A stretch of DNA of 64,000 nucleotides from Bog-159 sp963818855 (GTDB lineage Bacteria > Acidobacteriota > Terriglobia > Bryobacterales > Bryobacteraceae), in assembly GCA_963818855.1 (NCBI GenBank), contig CAWFUH010000016.1, positions 62,001 through 126,000 on the forward strand. Direction: 5' to 3'. Under the pieces are notes generated by a model, which was not told the DNA's origin, made no database searches, and saw only the letters and a list, made by a program, of their open reading frames with translations. How positions within the stretch are numbered: position 1 is the first letter of the stretch; every line of letters starts with the position of its first letter. A program made the translations under genes and the position numbers. Positions 23,182 to 33,136 of this stretch are shown here, piece by piece.

Positions 23182-24336
23182 TCAGTCTTCCGCGGTGGCC
23201 ACCGGCACCAGCTGGCCGTCGCGCAGCAGATAGTTGCTGCCGCGCCAGCGAATGCTTTTGCGCCCGAAACTGGCGAGCCAGATGCAGAACGCCAGTGCGT
23301 CCCAGGCCGGGATGGCTGGCATCTTCCGCCACAAGCCGGGCTGCTTCAAGCCCCAAGAACCAATCATCCAGGTCATGGCGCACCTCAGCGCGAAGTAAGT
23401 GCCCAGATAAGCCGCCGCCACCGCGGCTGTCGGATGGACGGCAATCGCGGCGATGGACCATGGCAAGCCCTGCGTCAGGAGCAGGCCGAGGTGGCCCCAG
23501 GGGCGCATATGCCGCATCACCACAATCCAGCGCAGGCGCTTGTGGATCAGGTCACTCATCGATTCATAATCGGCAACGGCCAGCACGGTGTAGCGCAACA
23601 GTTCGACCTGGTGGCCTTGCTCGGCGATCAGGCGCCCGACCAGCAAATCGTCGGCCGGGCGATTCTCGAGTGACTCATAACCGCCGAATTCGGCCAGCCG
23701 CGCGCGCGTGGTAGCAATAGTGGGCCCGAGGGCAAACTTGACTCCGTCTAATTGCCAGGCCACCAGGATGCCGGCATAGAAATCGGAGAACATGCCCATG
23801 GCCTGCAGACTGTCGGCAAGGGTCCGCTCGTCGGCGGGGACATAGAAGCAAGTCACTGCGCCGACATTGGGATCGGCCAGCGGCGCGACGACGCTGCGCA
23901 AGTAACCGGGCTGGACGCGCACGTCGCTGTCGCTGATGACTACGACCTCGTGCGCCGCCTCGCTCGCCATGCGCGCCAGTTTGGCTACTTTGTCGTTGGT
24001 GGCGATGCGGCCGGAACCGTACAGCACGCGGATCGGCCGCTCCGGGAAATCGCGGATCAATTTTTCGATCACGGGCAGGACCGGGTCCTGGCGGCCATCC
24101 ACGCAGAAGATCAATTCGTAGTCCGGATAATCCTGCCGGCAAAAACTGGCGAAGTTCTCATAGGCTCCGGGATCGAGACCGTGTATGGGCTTCAGGTTAC
24201 TCACCGGCGGCGTGAAAGGCGCGCCGCGCGCGGCTTCGGTGCGAGGTGCGCGGCGGAAGTAGGTCCAGGCGCTGTATAACGCAATCAGGTAATAGATGAA
24301 GGGGATTGCGGCCACCGCCAGGAAAAGAGCTATCAC
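23182..24336 (-). CDS. Glycosyltransferase family 2/21 (ceramide glucosyltransferase or HpnI-like)
   Basis: 384 residues, GTG start. An N-terminal membrane helix is followed by a GT-A domain: VSNLKPIHGLDPGAYEN, then CVDGRQDPVL, ISDSDVRVQPG (metal-binding DxD), ENRPADDLLVG and the KRLRWIVVMR motif of the D-D-D-(Q/R)xxRW processive type. Several C-terminal transmembrane helices follow. Relatives glucosylate ceramide or N-acetylglucosaminylate hopanoid lipids, so a glycolipid product is likely; which lipid cannot be told. Divergent from asnB, sharing a short promoter region. Confidence 0.82.
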   Translation of the reverse strand: MIALFLAVAAIPFIYYLIALYSAWTYFRRAPRTEAARGAPFTPPVSNLKPIHGLDPGAYENFASFCRQDYPDYELIFCVDGRQDPVLPVIEKLIRDFPERPIRVLYGSGRIATNDKVAKLARMASEAAHEVVVISDSDVRVQPGYLRSVVAPLADPNVGAVTCFYVPADERTLADSLQAMGMFSDFYAGILVAWQLDGVKFALGPTIATTRARLAEFGGYESLENRPADDLLVGRLIAEQGHQVELLRYTVLAVADYESMSDLIHKRLRWIVVMRHMRPWGHLGLLLTQGLPWSIAAIAVHPTAAVAAAYLGTYFALRCAMTWMIGSWGLKQPGLWRKMPAIPAWDALAFCIWLASFGRKSIRWRGSNYLLRDGQLVPVATAED

Positions 24337-24343
24337 AGTCTAT

Positions 24344-24349
24344 ATGCTA
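24344..24349 (-). promoter_or_regulatory. -10 box TAGCAT, 7 nt before start
   Basis: TAGCAT-N7-GTG on the minus strand for the glycosyltransferase gene; leaderless pattern. Confidence 0.4.
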
Positions 24350-24359
24350 CATTAATGGC

Positions 24360-26274
24360 TTGTGCGGCGTCGCCGGGTTCACTAAGTGCAAATTCCATCC
24401 GGGCCCCGAACGTATCCGGAGCGCCGTTCAATCCATCATTCATCGCGGGCCGGATCAGCAGGGCGTCTTCGAATCGCAGTCCATTGCGCTAGGCGCCGCG
24501 CGGCTCAAGATCATCGACCTCGATAGCGGCGATCAGCCCATCTTTTCGGAGAACCGCGACACGGTCATCGCGTTCAACGGCGAAATCTACAACCACGCGG
24601 AACTGCGAGCGGAATTGGAGCGCCGCGGCCACCGGTTCCATACACGCACAGATACGGAAACGGTGCTGGCTGCATTTCTCGAATGGGACACCGATTGTTT
24701 CTCGCGGCTGCGCGGCATGTTCGCCATCGCCTTGTGGACCGAATCACGGAAGCGCCTGGTGCTGGCGCGGGACCGGATTGGGCATCAAGCCGCTGTATGT
24801 TGCGCATCACGGCGCGGATCTGTTCTTCGGCTCGGAGCTGAAGACCATCTTCGTGCATCCGGAGTTCGAGCGGCGGCTGAGTCTTGCGGGGCTCGATTGC
24901 TACCTATCGTTGAACTATGTGCCGGCGCCTTGGACGCTGGTAGACGGCATCGAAAAGTTGCGTCCGGGATACTGGCTCGAGTGGTCGAATGGCGTCGTCC
25001 ACACGGAAGCTTATTGGCGTTTGCCGGATGGGCCCGGGCGCAATTGGGATCGGGAGACGGCCGCGGAAGAGTTGGACAAACTGCTGCGGGAATCGGTCAG
25101 CGAGCACCTGCTGGCGGATGTGCCGCTGGGTGTCTGGCTCAGCGGCGGCATCGATTCGTCGACGGTGCTGCACTATGCTGCGACGGCTTCACGCAACCGG
25201 ATCAAGACGTTCTCGATTTCGTTTCGCGGGCGCAGCTTCGATGAGACCGCCTATATCCGCGCGGCGGCCACGCAGTATGACACCGATCATTGCGAGTTCG
25301 ACGTGAACCCCGAAGTGGGTCTAAGTGACGCCATCGAGGAGTTTGCGCATTACTTCGATGAACCGAATGCCGATGCGGGCGCGCTGCCGGTCTGGTATCT
25401 GTCCAAGATGACGCGGCAGAATGTGACGGTCGCGCTGAGCGGCGAGGGCGCCGATGAACTGTTCGGCGGATATCTGACTTACCGCGCGGACGGTTACAGG
25501 CGGATGATGCGGCGCGTGCCGGACAGTTGGTTGGGGCTGGGGCTCGCGGCCGCGCGGCGGTGGCCGGTCTCGGACGACAAGATCAGCTTCGAATACATGT
25601 TGAAGCGCTTTCTGGAAGGCTGCCGGATGGACGCCGCGCGCGCACACGTGTATTGGAACGGCACATTTTCCGACTCTGAAAAACGCGCGCTGCTTTCGGT
25701 TCCGGAAGGGGGCGCATTCGCTGCGATCATGGCGGAACTCCGCGCGGCGGGAGAGGACCTGGCGGCGTATCTTTGGTTCGATCAACGCTACTATCTGCCG
25801 GACGATATTCTGATGAAGGTGGACCGAATGAGCATGGCGCATTCGATTGAAGTGCGGCCGCCATTTCTGGACCACCGCATCGTGGAGTTTGCCGCAACCC
25901 TGCCGGCTCATTTCAAGATCCGCGACACGCGCCAGAAAGTGATCTTGAAAGATTTGATGAAGGGCAAGCTGCCGCCCGCGATTCTGCAGCGGAAGAAGAC
26001 CGGCTTCGATATTCCGGCGCACCACTGGCTGCGCGGTCCTTTGCGCGAGCTGATGCGCGAGACACTGTCGGCCGGCGCGGCGGAACATGCGGAAGTGTTC
26101 CAGGGCGCGGCGATCGAGGCGGCCATGCGCCGGCATCTCGAACGGCGCGCCAATGTTGGTTATCACCTATGGGGACTGATGATCCTGTTTTTGTGGATGA
26201 GGAGATGGCACATACGGACGGCTCCGGCAAGGGAGTTCGCGCATCAGCCGGCCGGCCTCTCTACATCTATCTAG
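24360..26274 (+). pseudogene. asnB: Asparagine synthase (glutamine-hydrolysing), interrupted by a frameshift
   Basis: Class II glutamine amidotransferase plus asparagine synthase. From TTG at 24360 the chain starts Met-Cys-GVAGF, with Cys as nucleophile; glutaminase motifs IHRGPDQQG and FNGEIYNH follow. At 24780-24782 the run GGG (GG would fit) shifts the frame: RDRIG continues as HQAAV, while the expected GIKPLYVAHHG is read one frame over. The synthetase part then runs intact to 26274 with LSGGIDSS and GEGADELFGGY. Apart from one extra G the gene looks functional, so this is either recent inactivation or a base-calling error. Such proteins often sit in exopolysaccharide clusters, matching the next gene. 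Confidence 0.85.
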
Positions 26275-28019
26275 CCGTCCTGCTATTCGCCGGCGCCATA
26301 TATCTGGTCTCGATCGTTTCGCCGCCATCGCTGATGGACGATGCGGATGCGGTGGAGGCGCAGATCGCGCGCAACATGCTGACCTCGGGCGATTGGGTGA
26401 CGGCGCGCCTGGATGGCGTGAAGTATCTGGAAAAGTCGCCGCTCATCAACTGGACGATGGCGGTCAGTTTCGCGATCTTCGGCGTGCACGACTGGGCGGC
26501 GCGCATTCCAGTGGCGCTCTCCGCCATGGGGCTGTGCTGGCTCACCGCGGCGTTCGGCGTCTGGGCATTTGGACGGCGCGCCGGGTTTTACGCGGGCCTG
26601 GTTCTAGCTACGTGCATCGGGCTGTTTCTGTTTACGCGCGTGCTGATTCCCGATGTGATGCTGACGCTGAGCGTGGCGCTGGCGATGTGGGCGTTTCTGC
26701 GCGCGCTCGATGAAGAAGAGAAGCATCCGCGGTTTTGGGCGATGCTGCTGGCAGCCAGCCTGGGTTTGGGGCTGATGCTGAAGAGCACCGTCGGCGTGTT
26801 GTTCCCGGTGGCGGCAGGGATCATTTATCTCTTCCTGACGAAGCAACTGTTCTTGCGCCAGACGTGGAAGCGGCTGCACCCGTTGAGCGGAGTGCTGATC
26901 GTATTACTGATCGCCGCGCCGTGGCACGTGCTGGCCACGCTGCGCAATCCGCCATACTTCTCTTTCAGCTTGCGCAGTGTGCCCGGCGAGTATCACGGAT
27001 TTCTGTGGTTCTATTTCATGAACGAGCAGGTGCTGCGGTTCCTGAACCTGCGCTATCCGCGCGATTACAACACAGTGCCGCGCGTGTACTTCTGGCTGTT
27101 TCATCTGCTGTGGCTATTTCCCTGGAGCGTGTACTTTCCGGCGGTGGCGAAGCTGTCTTTCAAGCCTATCGACCGGGCCGGCCGCACGCGCTTGCTGGCA
27201 CTGTGCTGGACCGGGTTCATGCTGGTCTTCTTTACTTTCTCAACCACGCAGGAGTATTACACGATGCCGTGCTATCCGGCGTTGGCGCTGCTGCTGGGAG
27301 CGGCGATGGCAGCGGGCGGCGATTGGGTGCGGCGGGGCACGCGCGTGATTGCGACGGTGGCCGGATGCTCCGCGGTGGTGCTGATCGCGATCTGGCTGGT
27401 AGTGCGCAACGTTCCCGCGCCGGGCGACATCTCGGCGGCACTTTCGCAGCGGCCAGGCACTTACACGCTGTCACTCAGTCACATGGAAGATCTGACGGTG
27501 GCGTCGTTCGCGTACCTGCGCTGGCCGCTGGCGTTGGCAGCCATCGCGTTTGCGGCGGGCGCTATCGGCACGCTGCGCGCGACGGGGCGGCGCGCATTCC
27601 TGGCGGCGGCTTTGATGATGGTGTTGTTCTTCCAGGCCGCACGGCTGGCGATGGTAGTGTTCGATCCGTATCTCTCGTCGCGTCCGCTGGCGGAGGCGCT
27701 GCGGCGGGCGCCGGAGGGCAAGCTGATTGTCGATCATCATTACTATACTTTCGCTTCGGTGTTCTTCTACACGGGGCGCACCGCGCTGCTGCTGAACGGA
27801 CGGTTCAACAACCTGGTTTACGGATCGTATGCGCCGGGTGCGCCGGATGTGTTCATCAACGACGCGGAATGGAAGGGCATGTGGCTGACTCCGGCGCGTT
27901 GTTACGTGGTGGCCAGCGAGACCGCCGTGCCGCGGTTCGAGAAGTTGGTGGGGAGCGCGGCGCTGCATGTGGTGGCGGAGAGCGGGGGGAAAGTGGTGCT
28001 GACTAACTTGCCGATTTAG
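26205..28019 (+). CDS. Dolichyl-phosphate-mannose-protein mannosyltransferase family (ArnT-like) protein
   Basis: About 604 residues; ATG at 26205 is preferred over 26169, both overlapping the end of asnB. The N-terminal loop after helix 1 has SLMDDADAVEAQIARNML, matching the DDE-like catalytic loop of PMT/ArnT GT-C enzymes, followed by KYLEKSPLINW. Eleven to thirteen transmembrane helices and a soluble C-terminus of about 100 residues follow. It should transfer a sugar from an undecaprenyl-phosphate donor to lipid or protein on the periplasmic face; acceptor unknown. Confidence 0.85.
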   Translation: MAHTDGSGKGVRASAGRPLYIYLAVLLFAGAIYLVSIVSPPSLMDDADAVEAQIARNMLTSGDWVTARLDGVKYLEKSPLINWTMAVSFAIFGVHDWAARIPVALSAMGLCWLTAAFGVWAFGRRAGFYAGLVLATCIGLFLFTRVLIPDVMLTLSVALAMWAFLRALDEEEKHPRFWAMLLAASLGLGLMLKSTVGVLFPVAAGIIYLFLTKQLFLRQTWKRLHPLSGVLIVLLIAAPWHVLATLRNPPYFSFSLRSVPGEYHGFLWFYFMNEQVLRFLNLRYPRDYNTVPRVYFWLFHLLWLFPWSVYFPAVAKLSFKPIDRAGRTRLLALCWTGFMLVFFTFSTTQEYYTMPCYPALALLLGAAMAAGGDWVRRGTRVIATVAGCSAVVLIAIWLVVRNVPAPGDISAALSQRPGTYTLSLSHMEDLTVASFAYLRWPLALAAIAFAAGAIGTLRATGRRAFLAAALMMVLFFQAARLAMVVFDPYLSSRPLAEALRRAPEGKLIVDHHYYTFASVFFYTGRTALLLNGRFNNLVYGSYAPGAPDVFINDAEWKGMWLTPARCYVVASETAVPRFEKLVGSAALHVVAESGGKVVLTNLPI

Positions 28020-28033
28020 CTGGAGAATGGCGA

Positions 28034-28074
28034 GCGGGGCTTAAGCCCCGCGCCGGCTAAAGCCCGCCCTCCAA
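28034..28074 (+). repeat. Intergenic palindromic repeat (GCGGGGCT type)
   Basis: GCGGGGCTtaAGCCCCGC followed by GCCGGCTAAAGCCCGCC and CTCCAA; near-identical to 35334-35374 and inverted at 57384-57425. Confidence 0.8.
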
Positions 28075-28083
28075 ATCTCAGAA

Positions 28084-28665
28084 CTAGGCGGGCTGATGCT
28101 GGAACTTCTTCATGAATGCCAGCACGCGCGCCACATAGATCCGGGTCTCGGGGTAGGGCGGTACGCCGTGGTAGCGATCCACCACTCCCGGGCCGGCATT
28201 GTATGCGGCGATAACTCGCGTCAGCCAGTTGCGATACTTGTGATATTTGTCAATCAGAACGCGCAGGTAGTGAGTGCCCGCATCGACATTCTGTTCAGGA
28301 ACGGTGGCGTCGGCGCCAAACCGCAGGGCGGTTTCGGGCATGAGTTGCATAAACCCGATGGCGCCTTTTGGGGAAATCGCCGCGGGATCGAAATTGGACT
28401 CGGCCGCCACGATGCTGGTGATGAACGCCGCGGGCACGCGATGTTTGCGCGAGGCGGCGCTAATGAGAGCACGGGGATCGACCGGCCGGGGCATGGCCGC
28501 CGGGAGGGCGGGCGCGAAGGACCACGGCGGGAGAGACGGGCCGGGAGGAGGCAATAGCGTCCATTGGCCGTCAGTATCAGTATCAGTGTCAGGTGTTGGG
28601 GCGTCTTGAGCGGCCGCAACAAAGCACACCAGGAACAGGCCTAAGCTGGGAACGATAAATTTCAT
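28084..28665 (-). CDS. Lytic transglycosylase, SLT domain
   Basis: 193 residues with signal peptide MKFIVPSLGLFLVCFVAAAQ and a Pro-rich spacer to about 65. The SLT domain follows: IVAAESNFDPAAISPKGA with catalytic Glu, FMQLMPETALRFG, and VIAAYNAGPGVVDRY. It closely resembles the enzyme at 9890-10564 in domain plan, suggesting paralogues. It converges on the PMT-like gene; no peptidoglycan gene is adjacent. Confidence 0.9.
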   Translation of the reverse strand: MKFIVPSLGLFLVCFVAAAQDAPTPDTDTDTDGQWTLLPPPGPSLPPWSFAPALPAAMPRPVDPRALISAASRKHRVPAAFITSIVAAESNFDPAAISPKGAIGFMQLMPETALRFGADATVPEQNVDAGTHYLRVLIDKYHKYRNWLTRVIAAYNAGPGVVDRYHGVPPYPETRIYVARVLAFMKKFQHQPA

Positions 28666-28887
28666 GCGTCAGGTATCCGGTATTTGATCGGCGTTTCTAA
28701 GCTAACTCGTGGCTAAAGCGACGCATTGGGACAACTGTGGATTCCGCGCGGCAAATCAATTTGACGAATGCACTTATTATAGCACCGATTTTCGATTCGG
28801 CCGAGTCTCCGAACCGGGAATCTCAGATTCCAGCCGGCCGATGGTCTGGTATTCAACAGTGGCAGGGATGTTGCGAATTGTAAAGGC

Positions 28888-29118
28888 GTGCAGGACCTTT
28901 GGCAGCAGATGACAAGCTGGTGGTGCCGGACTTTTCATGACCAGACGATTTGGCCGCGGCACGGTCACTATACTTGCCGCAAATGCGGGCGGGTTTGGGC
29001 TATCGCTTGGGCGAACGAGGTACGGTATGCGTGCGTACCGCGAAGAAAAATCGCTCCCATGAAGCGGCCACGCTACCGGCGTGCGCGGTATTCCGAGCTG
29101 TTGGAAAAGACCGGATGA
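28888..29118 (+). CDS. Small basic protein with CxxC motif
   Basis: 76 residues from GTG, Trp-rich at the front (WWC) and very Arg/Lys-rich at the end. A single CRKCG near residue 33 plus Cys13 and Cys51 could make a zinc site. Weak resemblance in style to the zinc-ribbon protein at 8204-8410, but no clear homology. It ends just before a twin-hairpin repeat. Coding status is moderately uncertain. Confidence 0.4.
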   Translation: MQDLWQQMTSWWCRTFHDQTIWPRHGHYTCRKCGRVWAIAWANEVRYACVPRRKIAPMKRPRYRRARYSELLEKTG

Positions 29119-29120
29119 TG

Positions 29121-29160
29121 GCGGCCTGAGAGGCCGCCGCAGGCTGCGAGCCTGCCCCAC
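29121..29160 (+). repeat. Twin-hairpin element
   Basis: GCGGCCTgagAGGCCGCC then GCAGGCTgcgAGCCTGC then CCCAC; its last base is part of the sqdB stop codon. Confidence 0.8.
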
Positions 29161-30356
29161 TATGAAAAAGTGGCTACGCGCAGGCTGGACTTGCGCTCGT
29201 TGCGCGTATTCCGCCAGTTCACCTGCGGCGGGAAAAAGGCCTCGTCGATACGGTCGCGGTATTTCATGGCGATGTTCATGAGCGAATCGAGCAGCGACTC
29301 CGACAGAAGATGCGGCTTGAGACCGAGATCGATCAGCTTGGAGTGCCGGGCGTTGTAATAATGTTCTTCGGCCTCGACGCGCGGGGCCGGCAGATGGTCG
29401 ATCGCCACGGCGAGGCCCATCTTCTTGGCGGCCACCTGCACCAGGCGGGCGAGTTCGCTAACTTTGAACTGCTCGGTGAATTGATTGAAGACGCGGCATT
29501 CGCCGGGGCGGGCGGGGGTCAGGCAGGCTAGCTCCACGCAGCGCACGGTATCGCGCAAATCCAGATAGCCGCGCGTCTGGCCGCCCTTGCCATAGACGGT
29601 CAGCGGATATCCGACGGCGGCCTGCACGCAAAACCGGTTGAGCACCGTGCCGAAGACCTCATCGTAATCGAACCGATTGATGAGGGCCTCGTCGATGGAC
29701 ACTTCATCGGTGATGGTTCCGTAAACCACGCCCTGGTTGAGATCCGTGGCGCGCAATCCCCAGATGCGGCAGCAGAACATGATGTTGTGGCTGTCGTGCA
29801 CCTTGGAGAGGTGATAGAAGGAGCCGGGCTGCTTGGGGTAAGGCAGGACATCGCGGCGTCCGTTGTGCTCTATCGAGATGTAGCCTTCCTCGATGTCGAT
29901 ATTGGGCGTGCCGTACTCGCCCATGGTGCCCAGCTTGACCAGGTGGCATTCGGGCTGATACTCGCGGATGGCGAACAGCAGGTTGAGCGTGCCGACCACG
30001 TTGTTGACCTGGGTGAAGACCGCGTGTTGCCGGTCGATCATGGAATAGGGTGCGGCGCGCTGTTCGGCGAAATGCACAACAGCTTCGGGTTCAAAGGCCT
30101 GGATGGCAGAGGACAGAAACTCGTAATCGGTCACGTCGCCGACGAATGACTGGATGGTGCGTCCCGTGTGCTGCTGCCAGACTTTCAGTCTTTCGGCCAA
30201 CGGGCGGATGGGCGTAAGAGTTTCCACGCCGAGCTCATGGTCCCATTGGCGGCGGGAGAAATTGTCAACGATGGCGATTTCATGTCCCTTGGCCGACAAA
30301 TACAACGCAGTGGCCCAGCCGCAATAACCATCGCCTCCCAACACCGCAATCTTCAT
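29160..30356 (-). CDS. sqdB: UDP-sulfoquinovose synthase-like NAD-dependent epimerase
   Basis: Converts UDP-glucose and sulfite to UDP-sulfoquinovose, the head-group donor of the sulfolipid SQDG. 398 residues, SDR extended fold. NAD-binding GGDGYCGWATALYLS at the N-terminus, then QVNNVVGTLNLLFAI, LVKLGTMGEYGTPNIDIEEG, active-site YHLSKVHDSHN (YxxxK) and RATDLNQGVVYG are all SQD1/SqdB signatures. A glycosyltransferase partner (SqdX-like) is not adjacent. The last 20 residues are poorly conserved. AAGGAG lies 13 nt before the ATG. Confidence 0.9.
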   Translation of the reverse strand: MKIAVLGGDGYCGWATALYLSAKGHEIAIVDNFSRRQWDHELGVETLTPIRPLAERLKVWQQHTGRTIQSFVGDVTDYEFLSSAIQAFEPEAVVHFAEQRAAPYSMIDRQHAVFTQVNNVVGTLNLLFAIREYQPECHLVKLGTMGEYGTPNIDIEEGYISIEHNGRRDVLPYPKQPGSFYHLSKVHDSHNIMFCCRIWGLRATDLNQGVVYGTITDEVSIDEALINRFDYDEVFGTVLNRFCVQAAVGYPLTVYGKGGQTRGYLDLRDTVRCVELACLTPARPGECRVFNQFTEQFKVSELARLVQVAAKKMGLAVAIDHLPAPRVEAEEHYYNARHSKLIDLGLKPHLLSESLLDSLMNIAMKYRDRIDEAFFPPQVNWRNTRNERKSSLRVATFS

Positions 30357-30502
30357 CTGTATGCTTTCGCTCCTTCTCGGTTTGGGGCGCGGTGGGTCGC
30401 GACCCGGTTCGTTTGTAAGAGGGATCTGTTCGTCACAGCGGGCCCAAACGGATCACGACCTGAACGGATTCCCGTTTATAGTAGCACGGTATTCAATGCA
30501 CC

Positions 30503-31708
30503 TCATTCATAGCGCAGGGCTTCGGTCGGGTTGAGCCGGGCTGCGCGGTTGGCCGGCAGCAGGCCAAAAACCAACCCCACCATCATAGAGACGCTGAAGG
30601 CGATGGCAATGGATGTAACAGAAATCGGGATGTGTACGTTGTCGACAAAAACCTGTACGCCCAAAGGGATGGCGACGCCCACCAGGATACCGATGCTGCC
30701 GCCGGACAGGCTCACCAGCACGGCCTCGGTAAGAAATTGCGCCAGGATTTCGCGGCGGGAGGCGCCTACGGCCATACGCAGGCCGATCTCGCGCGTGCGC
30801 TCGGTGACCGTCACGAGCATGATGTTCATGATGCCGATGCCGGAAATCGCCAGGGCGATGGCCGAGACCAGCACGAGCACCAGGCTCAAGACCAGGGCGA
30901 TGCTTTTGGCGGCGTCCAGAATCGCGGTGAGATTTTCGACGTGATAGCTCGCACCGGGCCGGTGGCGCGCTTCCAGGATCTGCTTGACGGAGGCCGTGAC
31001 GGCTTCGACATCCTGCGGGGAACGCACTTCGACATACATGGGGTCGACGCGCTCGACGGGCGTGAAGTAGCGCAGCACGGTAAACGGAATCAGGATGGTA
31101 TCCTGCGACAGTTCCGATTGGCCGAAGCTTTCGACGCGTTCCTTGAAGGTGCCGACGACGGTGAACTGCAATCCGTGTACCTTAATGATCTGCCCGACGG
31201 CGCCAGCGTGGGTGCCGTACAGCCGCTCAGCCAGCTTATCGGTGAGCAAGGCGACCTTTTGGCGAAGGCCCACGTCGCTGGCATCCAGGAAGCGGCCGGA
31301 GGTGACCACGAGGTTGCGCACGGTCTGGTAATCGGGATCGGAGCCGTTGACGCGCACATCGTGTTCCTTGCCGCCGATCAGCATGTGGTCGAAGCTATTG
31401 GCGATGCCGGTGGCGGCGACGATGCGGCCGGCCAGGCGCTCGCGCACGGCGTCGACGTCGGCCATCTTCACGAAGTCGGCATCGGCCTGGGTGGCGTTCT
31501 GAGTCCCGGCCTCGTAGTAGGCGAAGATCATGTTGGAGCCGACGCCTTCAATCTGTTCCAGGATGTAATCGCGGCTGGTGAGCGAAATGGTGATCACCAG
31601 GATTACGGATGCCGTGCCGATGACCATGCCCAGCGCGGTGAGGAAGGAGCGGGCGGGATTCGCTTTGAGCGCCTTGATGCTGAAATCGAGGGCTTCACCC
31701 AGAAACAT
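30503..31708 (-). CDS. MacB-like ABC transporter permease
   Basis: 401 residues: one N-terminal helix (FLTALGMVIGTASVILVITIS), a periplasmic MacB_PCD domain of about 200 residues, and a C-terminal FtsX domain with three helices and TERTREIGLRMAVGASRREIL. It works with a separate ATPase in tripartite efflux or lipoprotein-type mechanotransmission; no ATPase is adjacent here. It starts 2 bp after the TPR gene, so both are co-transcribed. Confidence 0.9.
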   Translation of the reverse strand: MFLGEALDFSIKALKANPARSFLTALGMVIGTASVILVITISLTSRDYILEQIEGVGSNMIFAYYEAGTQNATQADADFVKMADVDAVRERLAGRIVAATGIANSFDHMLIGGKEHDVRVNGSDPDYQTVRNLVVTSGRFLDASDVGLRQKVALLTDKLAERLYGTHAGAVGQIIKVHGLQFTVVGTFKERVESFGQSELSQDTILIPFTVLRYFTPVERVDPMYVEVRSPQDVEAVTASVKQILEARHRPGASYHVENLTAILDAAKSIALVLSLVLVLVSAIALAISGIGIMNIMLVTVTERTREIGLRMAVGASRREILAQFLTEAVLVSLSGGSIGILVGVAIPLGVQVFVDNVHIPISVTSIAIAFSVSMMVGLVFGLLPANRAARLNPTEALRYE

Positions 31709-31710
31709 GC

Positions 31711-32592
31711 TTAGCCGCCGGACGCTTTCTTGAGAAGCTTTTCGGCGTCGGCGCGAGGCGGATCGTCGGGGGTTAATTGGGCGGCCAGATAGCGCTCGAG
31801 CAGCTTCCGGGCGTCGGCCAGATTGCGGCCTTGGGCGATGTAAGTATCGGCGCGCGCGTAGAGCACTTGCGGGCTGTTAGGAGCGATTTTCTCGGCTTGG
31901 CGGAAGCTCTGATCGCTTTCCTGATAACGGCCCTGGCGGGCGAGGAAGCGGGCCAGGTCGACGAGGCGGGCGACCTGTTGGGGGGCCATATCGGCGGCGC
32001 GCTGCAGGTGTTGCTCGGCGCTCGAGAACTCTTTCCGCTTTTCGGCCAGGCGCGCCTGGGCCCAATGGCCTTCGACGGGATCGACAGCGGAGATTTGACT
32101 GGCGGTAGCGGCGGCTTTATCCAGACCTCCGCCCATAAAACCGGGCGCTTCCAGGTAATATTCGAAGAGATCGCTGAGGGCCTCTTTGTTGGCTGGGTTG
32201 AGCTGGACGGCCTTTTCGAAGTGCTGGCGCGCCTTACTGGCATGTGCAGGCGCGGTGAAAGGGCCGGCAGTTTCGGCGCGGCGGCCGAAGGCGCGGCCGA
32301 GCCAGAGTTCGAAGTCGGAATTGGCGGGATCGGCAGCGACGGCTTTTTCAAGGTTCTCAGTGGCCTTTTTGTATTCGCCCTGCATGTAATGGCTACGGCC
32401 GATCCAGGCATAGACGGGGCCGTCTTTGGGCTGGACGTCTTCGAGGATTTTGAGGGCGTTCTGGTAATCGGTGAGTTGGTAGAGCTTTCGGGCTTGATCG
32501 ACGTCGGCGGAGGAGTCGGCCAGAAGCGGGAAACTGAATAGGATAAGGGCGGCGGTGATGCCGGCTCTGTTGCCGGGGGAGGCTTTGGGCAT
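31711..32592 (-). CDS. Secreted TPR-repeat protein
   Basis: 293 residues from ATG at 32592; this start exposes a signal peptide (ITAALILFSFPLLADSSA). At least five TPR units follow, for example YAWIGRSHYMQGEYKKATEN and PQVLYARADTYIAQGRN. Probably a periplasmic scaffold. It is the first gene of a pair with the MacB-like permease. The AT-rich 155 bp upstream (32593-32747) probably holds its promoter, but no convincing -35/-10 pair was found. Confidence 0.8.
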   Translation of the reverse strand: MPKASPGNRAGITAALILFSFPLLADSSADVDQARKLYQLTDYQNALKILEDVQPKDGPVYAWIGRSHYMQGEYKKATENLEKAVAADPANSDFELWLGRAFGRRAETAGPFTAPAHASKARQHFEKAVQLNPANKEALSDLFEYYLEAPGFMGGGLDKAAATASQISAVDPVEGHWAQARLAEKRKEFSSAEQHLQRAADMAPQQVARLVDLARFLARQGRYQESDQSFRQAEKIAPNSPQVLYARADTYIAQGRNLADARKLLERYLAAQLTPDDPPRADAEKLLKKASGG

Positions 32593-32747
32593 TTGTGATC
32601 TTTTTACATAGATGGTTTGGGCGGGCGTGGGGTTGCGCGCGGAATATTCTAACCAATTAAAGCCAATCATGCTAATTAATTTACAATCAGTATGTTGCAT
32701 GGTTTTCTCAACGGCACGGCTGGCAATTTTTTATATTTGTAGGCCGG

Positions 32748-33098
32748 CTATACGGGAACGCGGTCAGCGCGATGACCTCCGAAGGCGTGGATGGTACGGG
32801 TTCCGGCGAGGACCTCGCCGCTATGTTCGGTTCCTCTGGGGATGAAGTACTCGTCTCCGGAGTTTAAGGGTATGCGGTCTCCGTTGACGATCAGGGTGTA
32901 GCATCCTTGGACGACGATCATGTATTCGTCGTAATCGTGGGTGTGGGCGGCGGAGGCTGCGGTTTGCGTGCAGGTCCAGAAGGCCATTTGGCTGCCGCCG
33001 GCTCCATCGAAGACGTAGCCTTCTACTCCCGGGGTGGCTTGCTGGCTGGCGGCGATGCGGTCGGCGGGGTGTTTCATGAAGGCGGGGAAATCTTGCAT
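32748..33098 (-). CDS. Cupin-domain protein
   Basis: 116 residues forming a single cupin barrel. HTHDYDEYMIV gives the metal-binding H-x-H-x4-E motif near 53, and GDEYFIPRGTEHSG gives the second motif with its His. Small cupins can be enzymes or ligand sensors; nothing here fixes the role. It is not clearly linked to the toxin-antitoxin genes upstream. Confidence 0.8.
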   Translation of the reverse strand: MQDFPAFMKHPADRIAASQQATPGVEGYVFDGAGGSQMAFWTCTQTAASAAHTHDYDEYMIVVQGCYTLIVNGDRIPLNSGDEYFIPRGTEHSGEVLAGTRTIHAFGGHRADRVPV

Positions 33099-33136
33099 GG
33101 GGATTATTCTCGCACCGGTCGCGCGCAGCGGCGGAG

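Noticed and set aside
24770..24790. Programmed frameshifting in asnB.
   Set aside because: No slippery heptamer or obvious downstream pseudoknot; programmed frameshifting is not known for asnB.
26735..28006. A 423-codon plus-strand frame inside the PMT-like gene.
   Set aside because: Shifted frame of a protein with clear transmembrane helices and a catalytic loop; its own product is Ala/Gly/Arg-rich noise.
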